From JBFHIZ01 sp963666475 (GTDB lineage Bacteria > Bacillota > Clostridia > Lachnospirales > Lachnospiraceae), in the NCBI GenBank assembly GCA_963666475.2, contig CAXXJM010000001.1:930001-994000 (forward strand): 64,000 bases of DNA. Direction: 5' to 3'. Every line of letters starts with the position of its first letter. Within the stretch, counting starts at the first letter, position 1. The position numbers were made by a program, and so were the translations under genes. This document shows, in pieces, positions 9,255-17,949 of the stretch. Under the pieces are notes generated by a model. The model was not told the DNA's origin, made no database searches, and saw only the letters and a list, made by a program, of their open reading frames with translations.

Positions 9255-11624
9255 TTATTTTGGAGTCCCATAAACAAGTCCCCTTGTACCAGTTGCAATA
9301 TAAAACCTTCCCGGTATTTTCTTATCTCCATCAATCGAACGGATATCTCCATAATTATGGTCATCATCATTGATACGCTCCCATTTTGAGCCAAAGTCTT
9401 TTGATAAATAAAATCCATATTCTCCAGAAATGGTCCCTGATGTAAATAGATATTGAAACTCACCTTCTGGATTGATGCCAATTCCGATTCGATTAATCAC
9501 ATCTCCACATGAAGACAATTTCTTAGCTATCACTTTCTTTTCTTCTATTTGGAAACAAACAAGCCATAATCCATCTTCTTGAAGTGCCATATAAAATTCA
9601 CCTTGTTTTCCAGGGATACCTCGAATTTCAACATGTTGTTCAGAATCAATCCCTGCAAGAAGCTGATTTGGAAAATCTACCGGTTTTTCGAATTCATAAA
9701 AGGTTTCTCCATAGTTTTCACTTGCAAAGAACTTAGGTCCTTCTGAAAAATCAGCGAACGCATAAAAAAGTTCAGGATTCACGCGATCCGAGAATATTTT
9801 CGCAGGCTTCCCTTCAAAATAGATCGACGCATCATCTTTGGATATAAATTCTGTTTTTCCATAATTTTTTCCATAATTATGAGTAAAAAGAACTTTGTCC
9901 CCATCAAGAGGCTGTCCAACTGCCCACACTATGTGTTTCTCATCAGCGGACATTGCTACCCATCCCGATGTAACATTCGGTCTTTTCAATTCCTGAATTG
10001 CCGCATCAATTTTCTCATTGATATATGTTGGGTCTGGTAACTTTTCAAAAGTTTTTCCACCATCATAACTAACAATTAACCCACCTTTCGTCATCCCTGT
10101 CCAGTTCCCTCGCATGGTAGCAATTAAAACGTTTCCAAATGCATCAGAAAAATCTGCATTCATTGCAGTTATCCAACGATTTCCATCGCGATCCGCAACG
10201 GTGTTTTCTGGAATCACATCTGGGTCTTCAAAGCAGAACATGCCCAAATCACCGATGACATCGATTGCCGCAAGATTTCCGGATACTGGCGAATATACAT
10301 TTAAGTGTACCGTTTCCTCAACTCCCTGATCCAGAGTATGAAAAACAACCGGATTTCCTTGATCGATATCTGCTAAATTATAGGTTACAAATACCCCTGT
10401 TCCGGAATTGAACAAAGCCATATTTGAGTCGAAAGGATTAATTTTAATATCTGACATCCAATGCACCAAGGAATGGTTTCCGTTGTACTTTGGTTGTTGA
10501 TAAGATACTTCAAATTCCATTTTTCCAATTTCTAGTCCTGCCATGACTGGTATAAATGTTTTACCATAGTCCGTGGAACGGTAAAATACATCGGGTACCG
10601 CGGTAATAGTTGATAAAATAACCACACCTGGATGGTTCGGATCGGTGCAGATTCCACTTAAGCCATATCCAATTCTTCTTTCCGGATCCATTTCATCTTT
10701 AAATGCTCCAAGAACTGGATGTTCTGGTGTGAGATCAATCGCCTCCGTCACATTTCCATCTTCACTTAATGCAAAACGAATCAATGCTCCATCATAACAT
10801 TTTCCGGTGTCACAACCATACATTTTCCAGTTTGACCACCCAATATTATATGCGCTGTATGTGATATACATATAGCTTTCATCAAACGCAACCCTTTGTC
10901 CGACATATCCTGGATGATCCTTTGGTCCCCCAAGAGCGGGTGCTGGATTTCCTTTCAGTGGTACAAAACTACGTCCTCCGTCATTACTAATGTATACACT
11001 TTCTCCTCGCACATTCCCATCCAAGGATCCAGAAGCACCATTGGTCCCAACAATCAGTCGTTTTGCTCGTCCATCCAATATTCCAGCTCTTTCATCTACC
11101 GCTACAAAAGAGATGTTTTGTTCATCAAATGATCCTACGGGCACTTTTATCCAGGACTTACACTGGTCCATTGTCATAAAAAGTCCATCATACATCGTTC
11201 CCAAATATAATATATTGGAGTTAAACGGGTCTACAAGCAAACGTTCTCCAGTCGAACGTCCCGGTGCATTCCCATGAATTTCTACTGGAACTCCATTTGT
11301 AGATTTCGGAGTATCAAGATAAACAAAATCTTTTCCATAGTTATTTGAGTATCCAATTGCTGAGTTCTCATGTTCACCTACAGACATGTATACTCTTTCA
11401 GGAAATGCTGGATCCAAAGCAATAGACAGTGGATAAGTTTTCCACTTTTCTGTATTTTTTACCTGATCAACCAAAGCAATCCAGGTCTTGTTTTCAAAAT
11501 CATATCGATAGATTCCACCAATATCCGTTCTTAAATATAACACATCTTTCTTTTGGGGATGAAATAAAAATCCAGTAACAAACCCTCCCCCAGGTACAGA
11601 CATATTTTTGTATTGATAGTTCAT
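9255..11624 (-). CDS. GH74 xyloglucanase / oligoxyloglucan hydrolase, no signal peptide
   Basis: Double seven-bladed beta-propeller enzyme of family GH74 that cuts the beta-1,4-glucan backbone of xyloglucan. Hallmarks: the N-terminal DIGGIYRYD motif with probable catalytic base Asp34, GVEET followed by SPVSG, and IGDLGMF with probable catalytic acid Asp459. Repeated GKTF/GRSF-type propeller turns run throughout. I start at ATG 11624 (GGAG upstream) rather than the ATG six codons earlier. The product begins directly in the propeller with no secretion signal. Most GH74 enzymes are secreted, so this one probably trims imported oligosaccharides, possibly from the reducing end. It lies 43 nt from the GH2 gene. 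Confidence 0.9.
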   Translation of the reverse strand: MNYQYKNMSVPGGGFVTGFLFHPQKKDVLYLRTDIGGIYRYDFENKTWIALVDQVKNTEKWKTYPLSIALDPAFPERVYMSVGEHENSAIGYSNNYGKDFVYLDTPKSTNGVPVEIHGNAPGRSTGERLLVDPFNSNILYLGTMYDGLFMTMDQCKSWIKVPVGSFDEQNISFVAVDERAGILDGRAKRLIVGTNGASGSLDGNVRGESVYISNDGGRSFVPLKGNPAPALGGPKDHPGYVGQRVAFDESYMYITYSAYNIGWSNWKMYGCDTGKCYDGALIRFALSEDGNVTEAIDLTPEHPVLGAFKDEMDPERRIGYGLSGICTDPNHPGVVILSTITAVPDVFYRSTDYGKTFIPVMAGLEIGKMEFEVSYQQPKYNGNHSLVHWMSDIKINPFDSNMALFNSGTGVFVTYNLADIDQGNPVVFHTLDQGVEETVHLNVYSPVSGNLAAIDVIGDLGMFCFEDPDVIPENTVADRDGNRWITAMNADFSDAFGNVLIATMRGNWTGMTKGGLIVSYDGGKTFEKLPDPTYINEKIDAAIQELKRPNVTSGWVAMSADEKHIVWAVGQPLDGDKVLFTHNYGKNYGKTEFISKDDASIYFEGKPAKIFSDRVNPELFYAFADFSEGPKFFASENYGETFYEFEKPVDFPNQLLAGIDSEQHVEIRGIPGKQGEFYMALQEDGLWLVCFQIEEKKVIAKKLSSCGDVINRIGIGINPEGEFQYLFTSGTISGEYGFYLSKDFGSKWERINDDDHNYGDIRSIDGDKKIPGRFYIATGTRGLVYGTPK

Positions 11625-11687
11625 AAAACTCCATCCTCTCATCGCTGTTAAGATTCTCTCATCTTTTTTCTAGTTATCATCTTCAAA

Positions 11688-11728
11688 TCCGGTATGAAAT
11701 TGTATGTATTTCCGAATTTCATACCGGA
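11688..11728. repeat. 13-bp inverted repeat between GH31 and GH74 genes
   Basis: TCCGGTATGAAAT (11688-11700) and its exact complement (11716-11728) form a stem with a 15-nt loop. It lies after the GH31 stop and before GH74 on the same strand. No clear U-run follows in the minus direction, so an mRNA-stabilising or processing hairpin, or a leaky terminator that lowers GH74/GH2 expression, is as likely as true termination. Confidence 0.55.
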
Positions 11729-11743
11729 CATCATGATAATTGA

Positions 11744-13819
11744 TTATACTAATTCGTAAATAGGTAAATCTACACTATCTCTTACATAAAGTGGTATTTC
11801 ATCAATTGGTGCATCTGTGTATACGGTGCATCCACCTTCAAAGGTTTTTCCTGTTTTTGCATGTTTCCATAACGTTCCTTTTGGGAGATAGACTTCTCTT
11901 CCAGTACTTCCAGCTTCCATGATCGGTGCGACCAATATATCCGGACCAAACATATATTGTGTTTCTTTTGTCCAACATTCTTGATCCTCAGGGAACATAT
12001 AGAACATCGTACGCATAATTGGAGTGCCTAATTCATGTGCTTCCTTCATACATTCTCTAATATATGGACGAAGACGTTCACGCATGAAAATATAATTTTT
12101 CATAATTTCATAATTTTCTTCTCCGTACGTATATACTTCATTAGGACTTCCTGTGAACATTTGGGAAACACCATCAATTACATCTTGCTCAGGCATAATA
12201 TGAGGTACTCTTTCTCCATGCAAACGAAATACTGGTGAAAATACACCAAATGCAAACCATCGAATTAATAACTCATGAAATTTCGGATCATTTACATTTC
12301 CGCCTAGGAAACCTCCAATATCGGTCGTCCACCAAGGAATACCTGCCATACCCATGGATAGTCCAATTTGCAACTGTTCTCTTAGTGCTCGGAAGGTGGA
12401 TGAAACATCACCTGACCAGATGAGAGCTCCAAATTTCTGGCTTCCAGCCCATGCACACCGTACTAAGTTACATACACCTTCGTGTCCTTCTTTCATCATA
12501 CCATCATAGTATCCTTGTGCATACATTCTTGGGTAAATATTTGAGCATGAAAGTGCTGGTCCCATGTGGTAACGATGTAAATCAAAGTCGTATGGCCCAT
12601 ACTCTGGCTCTGCTTCATCCAACCAGAATAATTTTACCCCTTTGTCATAATAATTCTTTTTGCTGACATTCCAAACAAACTCTCTTGCACCTGGATTGGT
12701 GGCGTCAAAAAAGATCGTCTCTCCCATCCAGTTCATATTGATATTCATTCCACGATCTGTGGTGACCAAATATCCCTGGTCATTCATTTCTGAATAATTT
12801 TCTGATTTGGTGTCCACTGTTGGCCACACCGATACCATGAGTTCAGTTCCCATAGATTGCAATTCTTTGATCATTGCTTCTGGATCCGGAAAATCTCTTG
12901 GTTCGAACTTAAAATCACCTTGTCTTGTCCAATGGAAGAAATCAACAACAATAACATCCAGAGGAATTTTTCTTTCATAATAAGATCTTGCAACTTCGAG
13001 AATTTCTTCCTGTGTACGATAACGCAGCTTGCATTGCCAGAATCCCATTCCATATTCAGGCATCATAGGAGCTTTTCCTACCACGTCTGCATACTGTTCG
13101 AGAATCTGTGAAGGTGTATCACCTGCACAAATATAATAATCAATCTTCTTCGTAGAATCCGCGGTCCACTCAGTCATGTTTGTTCCAAATGTTGCTTTTC
13201 CAATCGCGGGATTGTTCCATAAAAACCCATAACCACGACTTGAAATCATGAATGGAACACTCGCCTGACAATTCCTGTGTGCCAGCTCTAACGTAGATCC
13301 TTTCTTGTTTAAAACGCGATCTTGATACTGACCCATTCCATATATTTTTTCATCGTCATACGCTTCAAATCTCTGGGTCAATTTATAATCATATGTTCCC
13401 ATAATTGGCTTTAAATCCCTTGCTTCGATTCGTAGTGGAATACAATAACGATCGATTCGTTCACGGTCACGATAATATTCTTCAAGCAAAACTTCCCCAG
13501 AAGTATTTTTGAAAGACATCCATCCTTCTGGATTGATTTCAGCAATGATCTCTCCATTTTTTATAGAAGCTTTTTGAGATTTTACTTCTCTCGACGCCTT
13601 TTCATTTTCTGGAATCCACTCTTCAATCAGTATCACATCTTCAATCTGAATATCCGTATCCAATGGAGTTGGAATGCTATCCAATGCCCAATCTCTTTCA
13701 TCCATGGATGCCTCTTTTGTTGCTCGAACACGGAATCCGTTCTCACCCCATGGATCAATCCACATGGTCTCTCTTCCCTTTTTTAGGATCAATCGATTTC
13801 CTTCTTTATATAGTTTCAT
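11744..13819 (-). CDS. GH31 alpha-xylosidase (first copy)
   Basis: Family 31 glycosidase, probably removing non-reducing-end alpha-1,6-xylose from xyloglucan oligosaccharides in the cytoplasm. An N-terminal mutarotase-like beta-sandwich precedes a TIM barrel with nucleophile Asp401 in LFWLDEAEPE and acid/base Asp471 in ALIWSGDV. The WLDEAEPE form resembles that of characterised alpha-xylosidases of the XylS type and differs from the YicI-type copy at 37491. At 691 residues it is complete; no signal peptide. First gene of the GH31-GH74-GH2 run, divergent from the AraC regulator, which is the likely activator. Confidence 0.9.
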   Translation of the reverse strand: MKLYKEGNRLILKKGRETMWIDPWGENGFRVRATKEASMDERDWALDSIPTPLDTDIQIEDVILIEEWIPENEKASREVKSQKASIKNGEIIAEINPEGWMSFKNTSGEVLLEEYYRDRERIDRYCIPLRIEARDLKPIMGTYDYKLTQRFEAYDDEKIYGMGQYQDRVLNKKGSTLELAHRNCQASVPFMISSRGYGFLWNNPAIGKATFGTNMTEWTADSTKKIDYYICAGDTPSQILEQYADVVGKAPMMPEYGMGFWQCKLRYRTQEEILEVARSYYERKIPLDVIVVDFFHWTRQGDFKFEPRDFPDPEAMIKELQSMGTELMVSVWPTVDTKSENYSEMNDQGYLVTTDRGMNINMNWMGETIFFDATNPGAREFVWNVSKKNYYDKGVKLFWLDEAEPEYGPYDFDLHRYHMGPALSCSNIYPRMYAQGYYDGMMKEGHEGVCNLVRCAWAGSQKFGALIWSGDVSSTFRALREQLQIGLSMGMAGIPWWTTDIGGFLGGNVNDPKFHELLIRWFAFGVFSPVFRLHGERVPHIMPEQDVIDGVSQMFTGSPNEVYTYGEENYEIMKNYIFMRERLRPYIRECMKEAHELGTPIMRTMFYMFPEDQECWTKETQYMFGPDILVAPIMEAGSTGREVYLPKGTLWKHAKTGKTFEGGCTVYTDAPIDEIPLYVRDSVDLPIYELV

Positions 13820-13857
13820 CTTGTATTCCTACCTTTCTTTTCTCTCAAACTTAAATT

Positions 13858-13895
13858 TCTATGTTAAAAAGAGTCTATCTATGTTAAAATAACAT
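13858..13895. promoter_or_regulatory. Direct repeats and palindrome, likely AraC-type operator
   Basis: Two copies of TCTATGTTAAAA (13858-13869 and 13878-13889) are spaced 20 bp apart, about two helical turns. The second overlaps the palindrome ATGTTAAAATAACAT (13881-13895). They lie 39-76 bp upstream of the GH31 start codon, in the divergent interval with the AraC-family gene. Two same-face direct half-sites are the usual target of AraC-family activators. No good -35 box was found for the GH31 operon, which fits activator dependence. Binding is inferred. Confidence 0.5.
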
Positions 13896-13970
13896 CATAT
13901 TATCATTGTAAATATAATTAGATACAATTTCTTTAACTATAACGACAGAAAGTAACACAATATTGACCTT

Positions 13971-14873
13971 ATGAAAACATTTTATCAACCTCACTACCAT
14001 TTAAAAGAAAAAGTAAAACACGGAACGCCTCTCTTGCCAGTTTCCATTCATCATATTTTGTATCAAGCTCATGAAGAAAACTATTTTTCACTTCACTGGC
14101 ATGATGAAATTGAAATGCTAATTGTGGTAGAAGGAGGAATCCTCTATACCTTAGACAACGAAGAAATCCCTCTCAAAAAAGGCGAGGGTTTATTTATCAA
14201 TGCAAACCGAATTCATGGTGCAAGAACTCTTGATAAAATGCCATGTGAAGCCTATATCGTAGTTTTCCATCCTATGTTGCTGCATCAAAATCTATCATCC
14301 GACAGCTATAGTCGATTTGTATATCCAATCCTACATAATCTTATGCAAATTCCTTCGAAACTGACGGGACAAATCCCTTGGCAAAAATTTGTTCTTTCTC
14401 AACTTTCTGCATTTGAATCACAAAACGATGTTGCATTTGAAGATTCCGAACTATTCATCAAAGGAATCTTATATCGCATCTGGGATCAACTATATCAACA
14501 TGCAGAAAAGCCAAAGTCAAAAGATTTGGTCGATACAAAAGACTATGCCTATAAGATTGATCGAATCAAACCGGTTCTTGCGTTTATCCACTCACACTAT
14601 GCAGAAGAAATCACCTTAGATGAATTGGCTGGTATCATACCTATGAGCAAGGGGCAATTTTGTCGAAGTTTCAAAAGAATCATCGGGATGTCCCCCATGT
14701 CGTATGTTATTCATTATCGTATTGAAGAAAGTTGTCATTTATTAACTGATACAAACAAAAAAATTGCAGACATCGCAAGGCAAGTCGGCTTCAACAACAT
14801 TAGCTATTATAATCGAGAGTTTTCAAAACGCTTTTCCGAAAGCCCAAAACAATATCGCCTAAAAAATCTATAA
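13971..14873 (+). CDS. AraC-family transcriptional regulator
   Basis: 300-residue regulator with an N-terminal cupin sensor (about 30-110; HWHDEIEMLIVVEGG and the KKGEGLFINANRIHG turn) and two C-terminal helix-turn-helix motifs (about 200-300; ITLDELAGIIPMSKGQFCRSFKRIIG and IADIARQVGFNNISYYNREF). The cupin probably senses a sugar released from the polysaccharide. The gene diverges from the GH31-GH74-GH2 run and precedes GH5 in the same direction, so these are its likely targets. The ribosome binding site is weak, suggesting low expression. No terminator separates it from GH5. Confidence 0.9.
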   Translation: MKTFYQPHYHLKEKVKHGTPLLPVSIHHILYQAHEENYFSLHWHDEIEMLIVVEGGILYTLDNEEIPLKKGEGLFINANRIHGARTLDKMPCEAYIVVFHPMLLHQNLSSDSYSRFVYPILHNLMQIPSKLTGQIPWQKFVLSQLSAFESQNDVAFEDSELFIKGILYRIWDQLYQHAEKPKSKDLVDTKDYAYKIDRIKPVLAFIHSHYAEEITLDELAGIIPMSKGQFCRSFKRIIGMSPMSYVIHYRIEESCHLLTDTNKKIADIARQVGFNNISYYNREFSKRFSESPKQYRLKNL

Positions 14874-14909
14874 TTTCTACTATGAATAACTATGATTTAT
14901 ATGGTTTCT

Positions 14910-14970
14910 AAAATCCTCCCATGGTAATACACTATTCTAAAAGAATAACGTTTACTATTAGGAGGATTTT
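14910..14970 (+). promoter_or_regulatory. Inverted repeat that can hide the GH5 ribosome binding site
   Basis: AAAATCCTCC (14910-14919) is an exact 10-base complement of GGAGGATTTT (14961-14970), which includes the Shine-Dalgarno sequence directly before the GH5 ATG at 14972. If transcription starts upstream of 14910 (for example by read-through from the AraC gene), the mRNA could fold to mask the ribosome binding site. A transcript starting inside the loop would be free. A small ATTCT/AGAAT hairpin lies in the loop. Regulatory use is inferred. Confidence 0.4.
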
Positions 14971-14971
14971 T

Positions 14972-16813
14972 ATGAAAAAAAACAAAAAAATAATCGCTCT
15001 TTTCGCCCTTGGTCTTTTACTTGTATCCGGACTTTCCGGATGTGGAAATGCAGGTAGTGAAGACATAAGTGCAAATGATGCTACCGTAGTACAGGCAACA
15101 GAAGAAGTTTTGAACGAGCAAAGTTCATCCGACGCTCTTTTTGATGTTACATCTTTGGAAATGGTACAGCTTATGGGAAATGGTATTAACCTAGGCAATA
15201 CAATGGAGGCCTATGGACATACGACTCTAGGTACAAATGCTGAAACTTCTAGTTATGAAACCTATTGGGGACAACCCGTAACCACTCCTGAAATGATTCA
15301 GGCTATGAAAGATTGTGGTTTTGACTCCATTCGTATTCCCGTTGCTTGGACCAATATGATGGATTATGAAAGTGGTGACTATACGATTAATGCTGCATAT
15401 TTGGACCGTGTAGAGGAAATTGTAAATTATGCTCTTGATGCTGACATGTATGTTATGTTCAACGATCACTGGGACGGTGGTTGGTGGGGAATGTTCGGAT
15501 CTGCTACAGAAGAAACAAGAACAAAAGCCATGGATTTATACGTTTCAATGTGGACACAGATTGCAGAACGTTTCAAGGACTATCCTAGCACTGTAATTTT
15601 TGAATCCGCAAACGAGGAATTGGGTAATCGATTAAATGATGCCGATGTTGCTGCTGATTCTGGTTCTCTTTCAAAAGACGAATGCTATGAAATGACAAAC
15701 TTGATCAATCAGACTTTTGTAGACACCATTCGTAGCACTGGCGGAAATAATGCAAATCGTTTCTTATTGATAGCAGGTTATAATACGGATATTGCCATGA
15801 CTTTGGATGACCGCTTCCAAATGCCTACCGACTCAGCAAAAGATAAACTCATCCTATCCGTTCATTACTATACACCTTGGACTTATTGTGGAACAGATGG
15901 TGTGTCTAGTTGGGGAACCGAAAAGAACTTTAATGAAATGAATGAATTACTTCAGGGACTGACAAAATTTACAGATATGGGATATGGCATTATTATCGGT
16001 GAATACGGTGTGCTTCCTACAAGTTCCAATGAGTTAAAAGATAACATCATCGAATATACTACAAACTTTTTAGATAATTGTGATCTTTATGGATATGTTC
16101 CTATGCTTTGGGACTGTAGCAGCTTTTTTGTAAGAAATGATCTGGCGATTCGCGATCAAGCTCTTGCAGATTTATATTTAAGCAGAAGTTATGCAGCACA
16201 GTCTTCTCTTTCTCTTGAAGAAATCCAGACATATGCATCTGCTTCGATGGCAACCAATTTAGAAGCTGCAATTGCCTATGATGCTGCAAATGAACCAGAA
16301 ACACCACAGTTAAATGGTGACGAAAATGCAATCGCATGGATTATGTACAGCAGCAACGATTGGGCATCCACCTATAGTGTAGGTGATGTATATGATCCTA
16401 CCGCCATCTCAGATGGTATTGTTGCTTCTGATATTCAAATTGAAGAAGCTGGTACTTATACAGTTTCTCTCGACTTTACGGGAACTGCCGCTGGATTTGC
16501 TAATAGTTGCTCATTTTCAGCACTCGGTATTTCAAACGGTGAACTGTTATTCCCAGGATATACAATAACCATCAAAGAGATTCTAATTAATGGGGAACCA
16601 TATGCAATGACTGGAATCCCATATACCACAGCAGACGATCAGATTTGTACCCGTGTTAACATCTACAACGGTTGGGTAACAGAAATTCCTGAAGAAGCAC
16701 GTATGGCCAACATGAACCAATTAATGGCTGCTTCTGCTGCTGTCATTGACCCATCTACCCTTGGTAATGTTGAAACCATTTCCATTACATTTGATTACCA
16801 ACCAGGCCAATAA
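14972..16813 (+). CDS. GH5 endo-beta-glucanase/xyloglucanase lipoprotein with C-terminal module
   Basis: Surface lipoprotein that should make the first cuts in the glucan backbone. Signal peptide with lipobox LSGC (Cys24), a linker, then a GH5 TIM barrel (about 60-410) with INLGNTMEA at the start, acid/base Glu215 in SANEE, and nucleophile Glu344 in IIIGEYGV. Residues about 460-613 form a beta-sandwich module clearly related to the modules of the surface protein at 22154, sharing the TADDQICTRVNIYNGWVTEI-type segment. I start at 14972 because AGGAGG lies just upstream; the frame is open 17 codons earlier without support. It is the only clearly exported depolymerase of the xyloglucan locus. 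Endo-action on xyloglucan rather than cellulose is inferred from context. Confidence 0.9.
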   Translation: MKKNKKIIALFALGLLLVSGLSGCGNAGSEDISANDATVVQATEEVLNEQSSSDALFDVTSLEMVQLMGNGINLGNTMEAYGHTTLGTNAETSSYETYWGQPVTTPEMIQAMKDCGFDSIRIPVAWTNMMDYESGDYTINAAYLDRVEEIVNYALDADMYVMFNDHWDGGWWGMFGSATEETRTKAMDLYVSMWTQIAERFKDYPSTVIFESANEELGNRLNDADVAADSGSLSKDECYEMTNLINQTFVDTIRSTGGNNANRFLLIAGYNTDIAMTLDDRFQMPTDSAKDKLILSVHYYTPWTYCGTDGVSSWGTEKNFNEMNELLQGLTKFTDMGYGIIIGEYGVLPTSSNELKDNIIEYTTNFLDNCDLYGYVPMLWDCSSFFVRNDLAIRDQALADLYLSRSYAAQSSLSLEEIQTYASASMATNLEAAIAYDAANEPETPQLNGDENAIAWIMYSSNDWASTYSVGDVYDPTAISDGIVASDIQIEEAGTYTVSLDFTGTAAGFANSCSFSALGISNGELLFPGYTITIKEILINGEPYAMTGIPYTTADDQICTRVNIYNGWVTEIPEEARMANMNQLMAASAAVIDPSTLGNVETISITFDYQPGQ

Positions 16814-16830
16814 AAGCTACTCGTTCTAGC

Positions 16831-16876
16831 AAAATAAAAGGTGCAGTCACCGTGTTGTGGCTGCACCTTTTATTTT
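16831..16876 (+). terminator. Intrinsic terminator after GH5
   Basis: A 16-bp perfect stem (16831-16846 with 16861-16876; core AAGGTGCAG/CTGCACCTT) with a 14-nt loop and T-rich right flank begins 17 nt after the GH5 stop codon. The A-rich left flank allows some activity in the other direction. Confidence 0.9.
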
Positions 16877-17207
16877 GATTTCATAGTTTTGGGCATATAA
16901 CTTTAGCAATACTATAAATATTTCCAACTTCACTTATGTTACCACTTAAATATTATCGAATAATTGCTTATTTATACCCTTATTACAATGTTTGGGCAAT
17001 TTACTATTATAAGAACTACATCTGACTAATGAAATCCTGGATTTAGTCAATGAAGCTCTTACTATTCATATAAAGACCAAACATACTTATACCTTCATAA
17101 TTTATAGCTTTCCATAGCAAAGTTTGGATAAACAACTCATAAATACAAAGAATTTGCCCAAATCATTATTTGAAAACTTATCTCTTATCTTTGCTTAACA
17201 TTACTAA
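16877..17207. other. Gene-free AT-rich interval with MITE-like inverted ends
   Basis: No ORF with a ribosome binding site is present in these 331 bp between convergent GH5 and yesL. TTTGGGCAA (16991-16999) is complemented exactly by TTGCCCAAA (17154-17162), and similarity extends outward (AATG/CATT). Inside is a bulged hairpin (about 17023-17049) with arms TGACTAA and TTAGTCA. The pattern could be the terminal inverted repeats of a small non-coding element of about 180 bp or a structured RNA. I saw no target-site duplication. Confidence 0.3.
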
Positions 17208-17831
17208 CTATTCACAACTTTCATTGTCTTTTTCAATCTGATGAAAGAATTGTATAGCAAATCCACTAACCGTGTAAATCATCATGATCGGACCTACCAG
17301 AATTCCAATAAATAAAAGCGTCGTATTAAATATAAATAGGACAAAAAGGATACCTACAATAAACCAAACAAATAGAGTACGAAGGAAGAATTTCACACTG
17401 ATTGCCGCTGAATTTTTCAACGTATTAATCAGTGTATTATCATATCTGGCTGCCAGTGGAAATGCATAAGTAAGATACATCATCTCAAAAAAGATGATGA
17501 TAATTCCAGCAATCAATGCCAAAACTGGATTTCCTTCAGCCTGATTAAAAATCACAAAATTCATGTATGCCAAACATGTCGCCACGATTCCAATAAGTCC
17601 TAACACCGTTCCCTGTTTCCAGTTTTCTTTGAAAGCTTTGAAAAACTGTCTTGCAACGTGTCCTTCTTCATTTTCAGCCATTTTTAAAGTCACGCTAAAA
17701 GCTGCAACTGTAGATGCTCCAATCGTTATAATCGGCAAACTAAATACCAACCACAAAAAATTCAGTTTTACAACTGACCAGAAGCGATCCAAAAATTTGT
17801 AAATTCCCCCATCGACGCTAAATAGTTGCAT
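17208..17831 (-). CDS. YesL/DUF624 family membrane protein
   Basis: 207-residue protein with about five membrane helices and the family start (FSVDGGIYKFLDRFWSVVKLNFLWLVFSLPI, shown here as a description of the first 35 residues). DUF624 proteins are regularly found beside LplA/LplB/LplC importers and YesMN regulators. Their exact role is unknown; an accessory role in sugar uptake is suspected. Here it is the last gene after the binding protein, separated from it by a hairpin that may lower its expression. AAGGAG precedes the ATG. Confidence 0.85.
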   Translation of the reverse strand: MQLFSVDGGIYKFLDRFWSVVKLNFLWLVFSLPIITIGASTVAAFSVTLKMAENEEGHVARQFFKAFKENWKQGTVLGLIGIVATCLAYMNFVIFNQAEGNPVLALIAGIIIIFFEMMYLTYAFPLAARYDNTLINTLKNSAAISVKFFLRTLFVWFIVGILFVLFIFNTTLLFIGILVGPIMMIYTVSGFAIQFFHQIEKDNESCE

Positions 17832-17856
17832 GTTCTTCTCCTTTTATTCTGATATG

Positions 17857-17894
17857 AAAAAGACTATTCAAGAGTATGTACTCTTCGAATAGCC
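17857..17894 (-). terminator. Attenuating hairpin between binding protein and yesL
   Basis: On the minus strand an imperfect stem (arm GGCTATTCGAAGAGTA; plus-strand arms 17862-17876 and 17879-17894, one bulge and one G-U pair) is followed by TCTTTTTC. It lies after the binding-protein stop codon and before yesL. It probably terminates most transcripts, keeping the binding protein abundant over yesL. Confidence 0.65.
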
Positions 17895-17949
17895 CCCTTC
17901 ATATAAATTGTTATATTAAATATAACATATTATTTCTTTTCTGAAAAGC

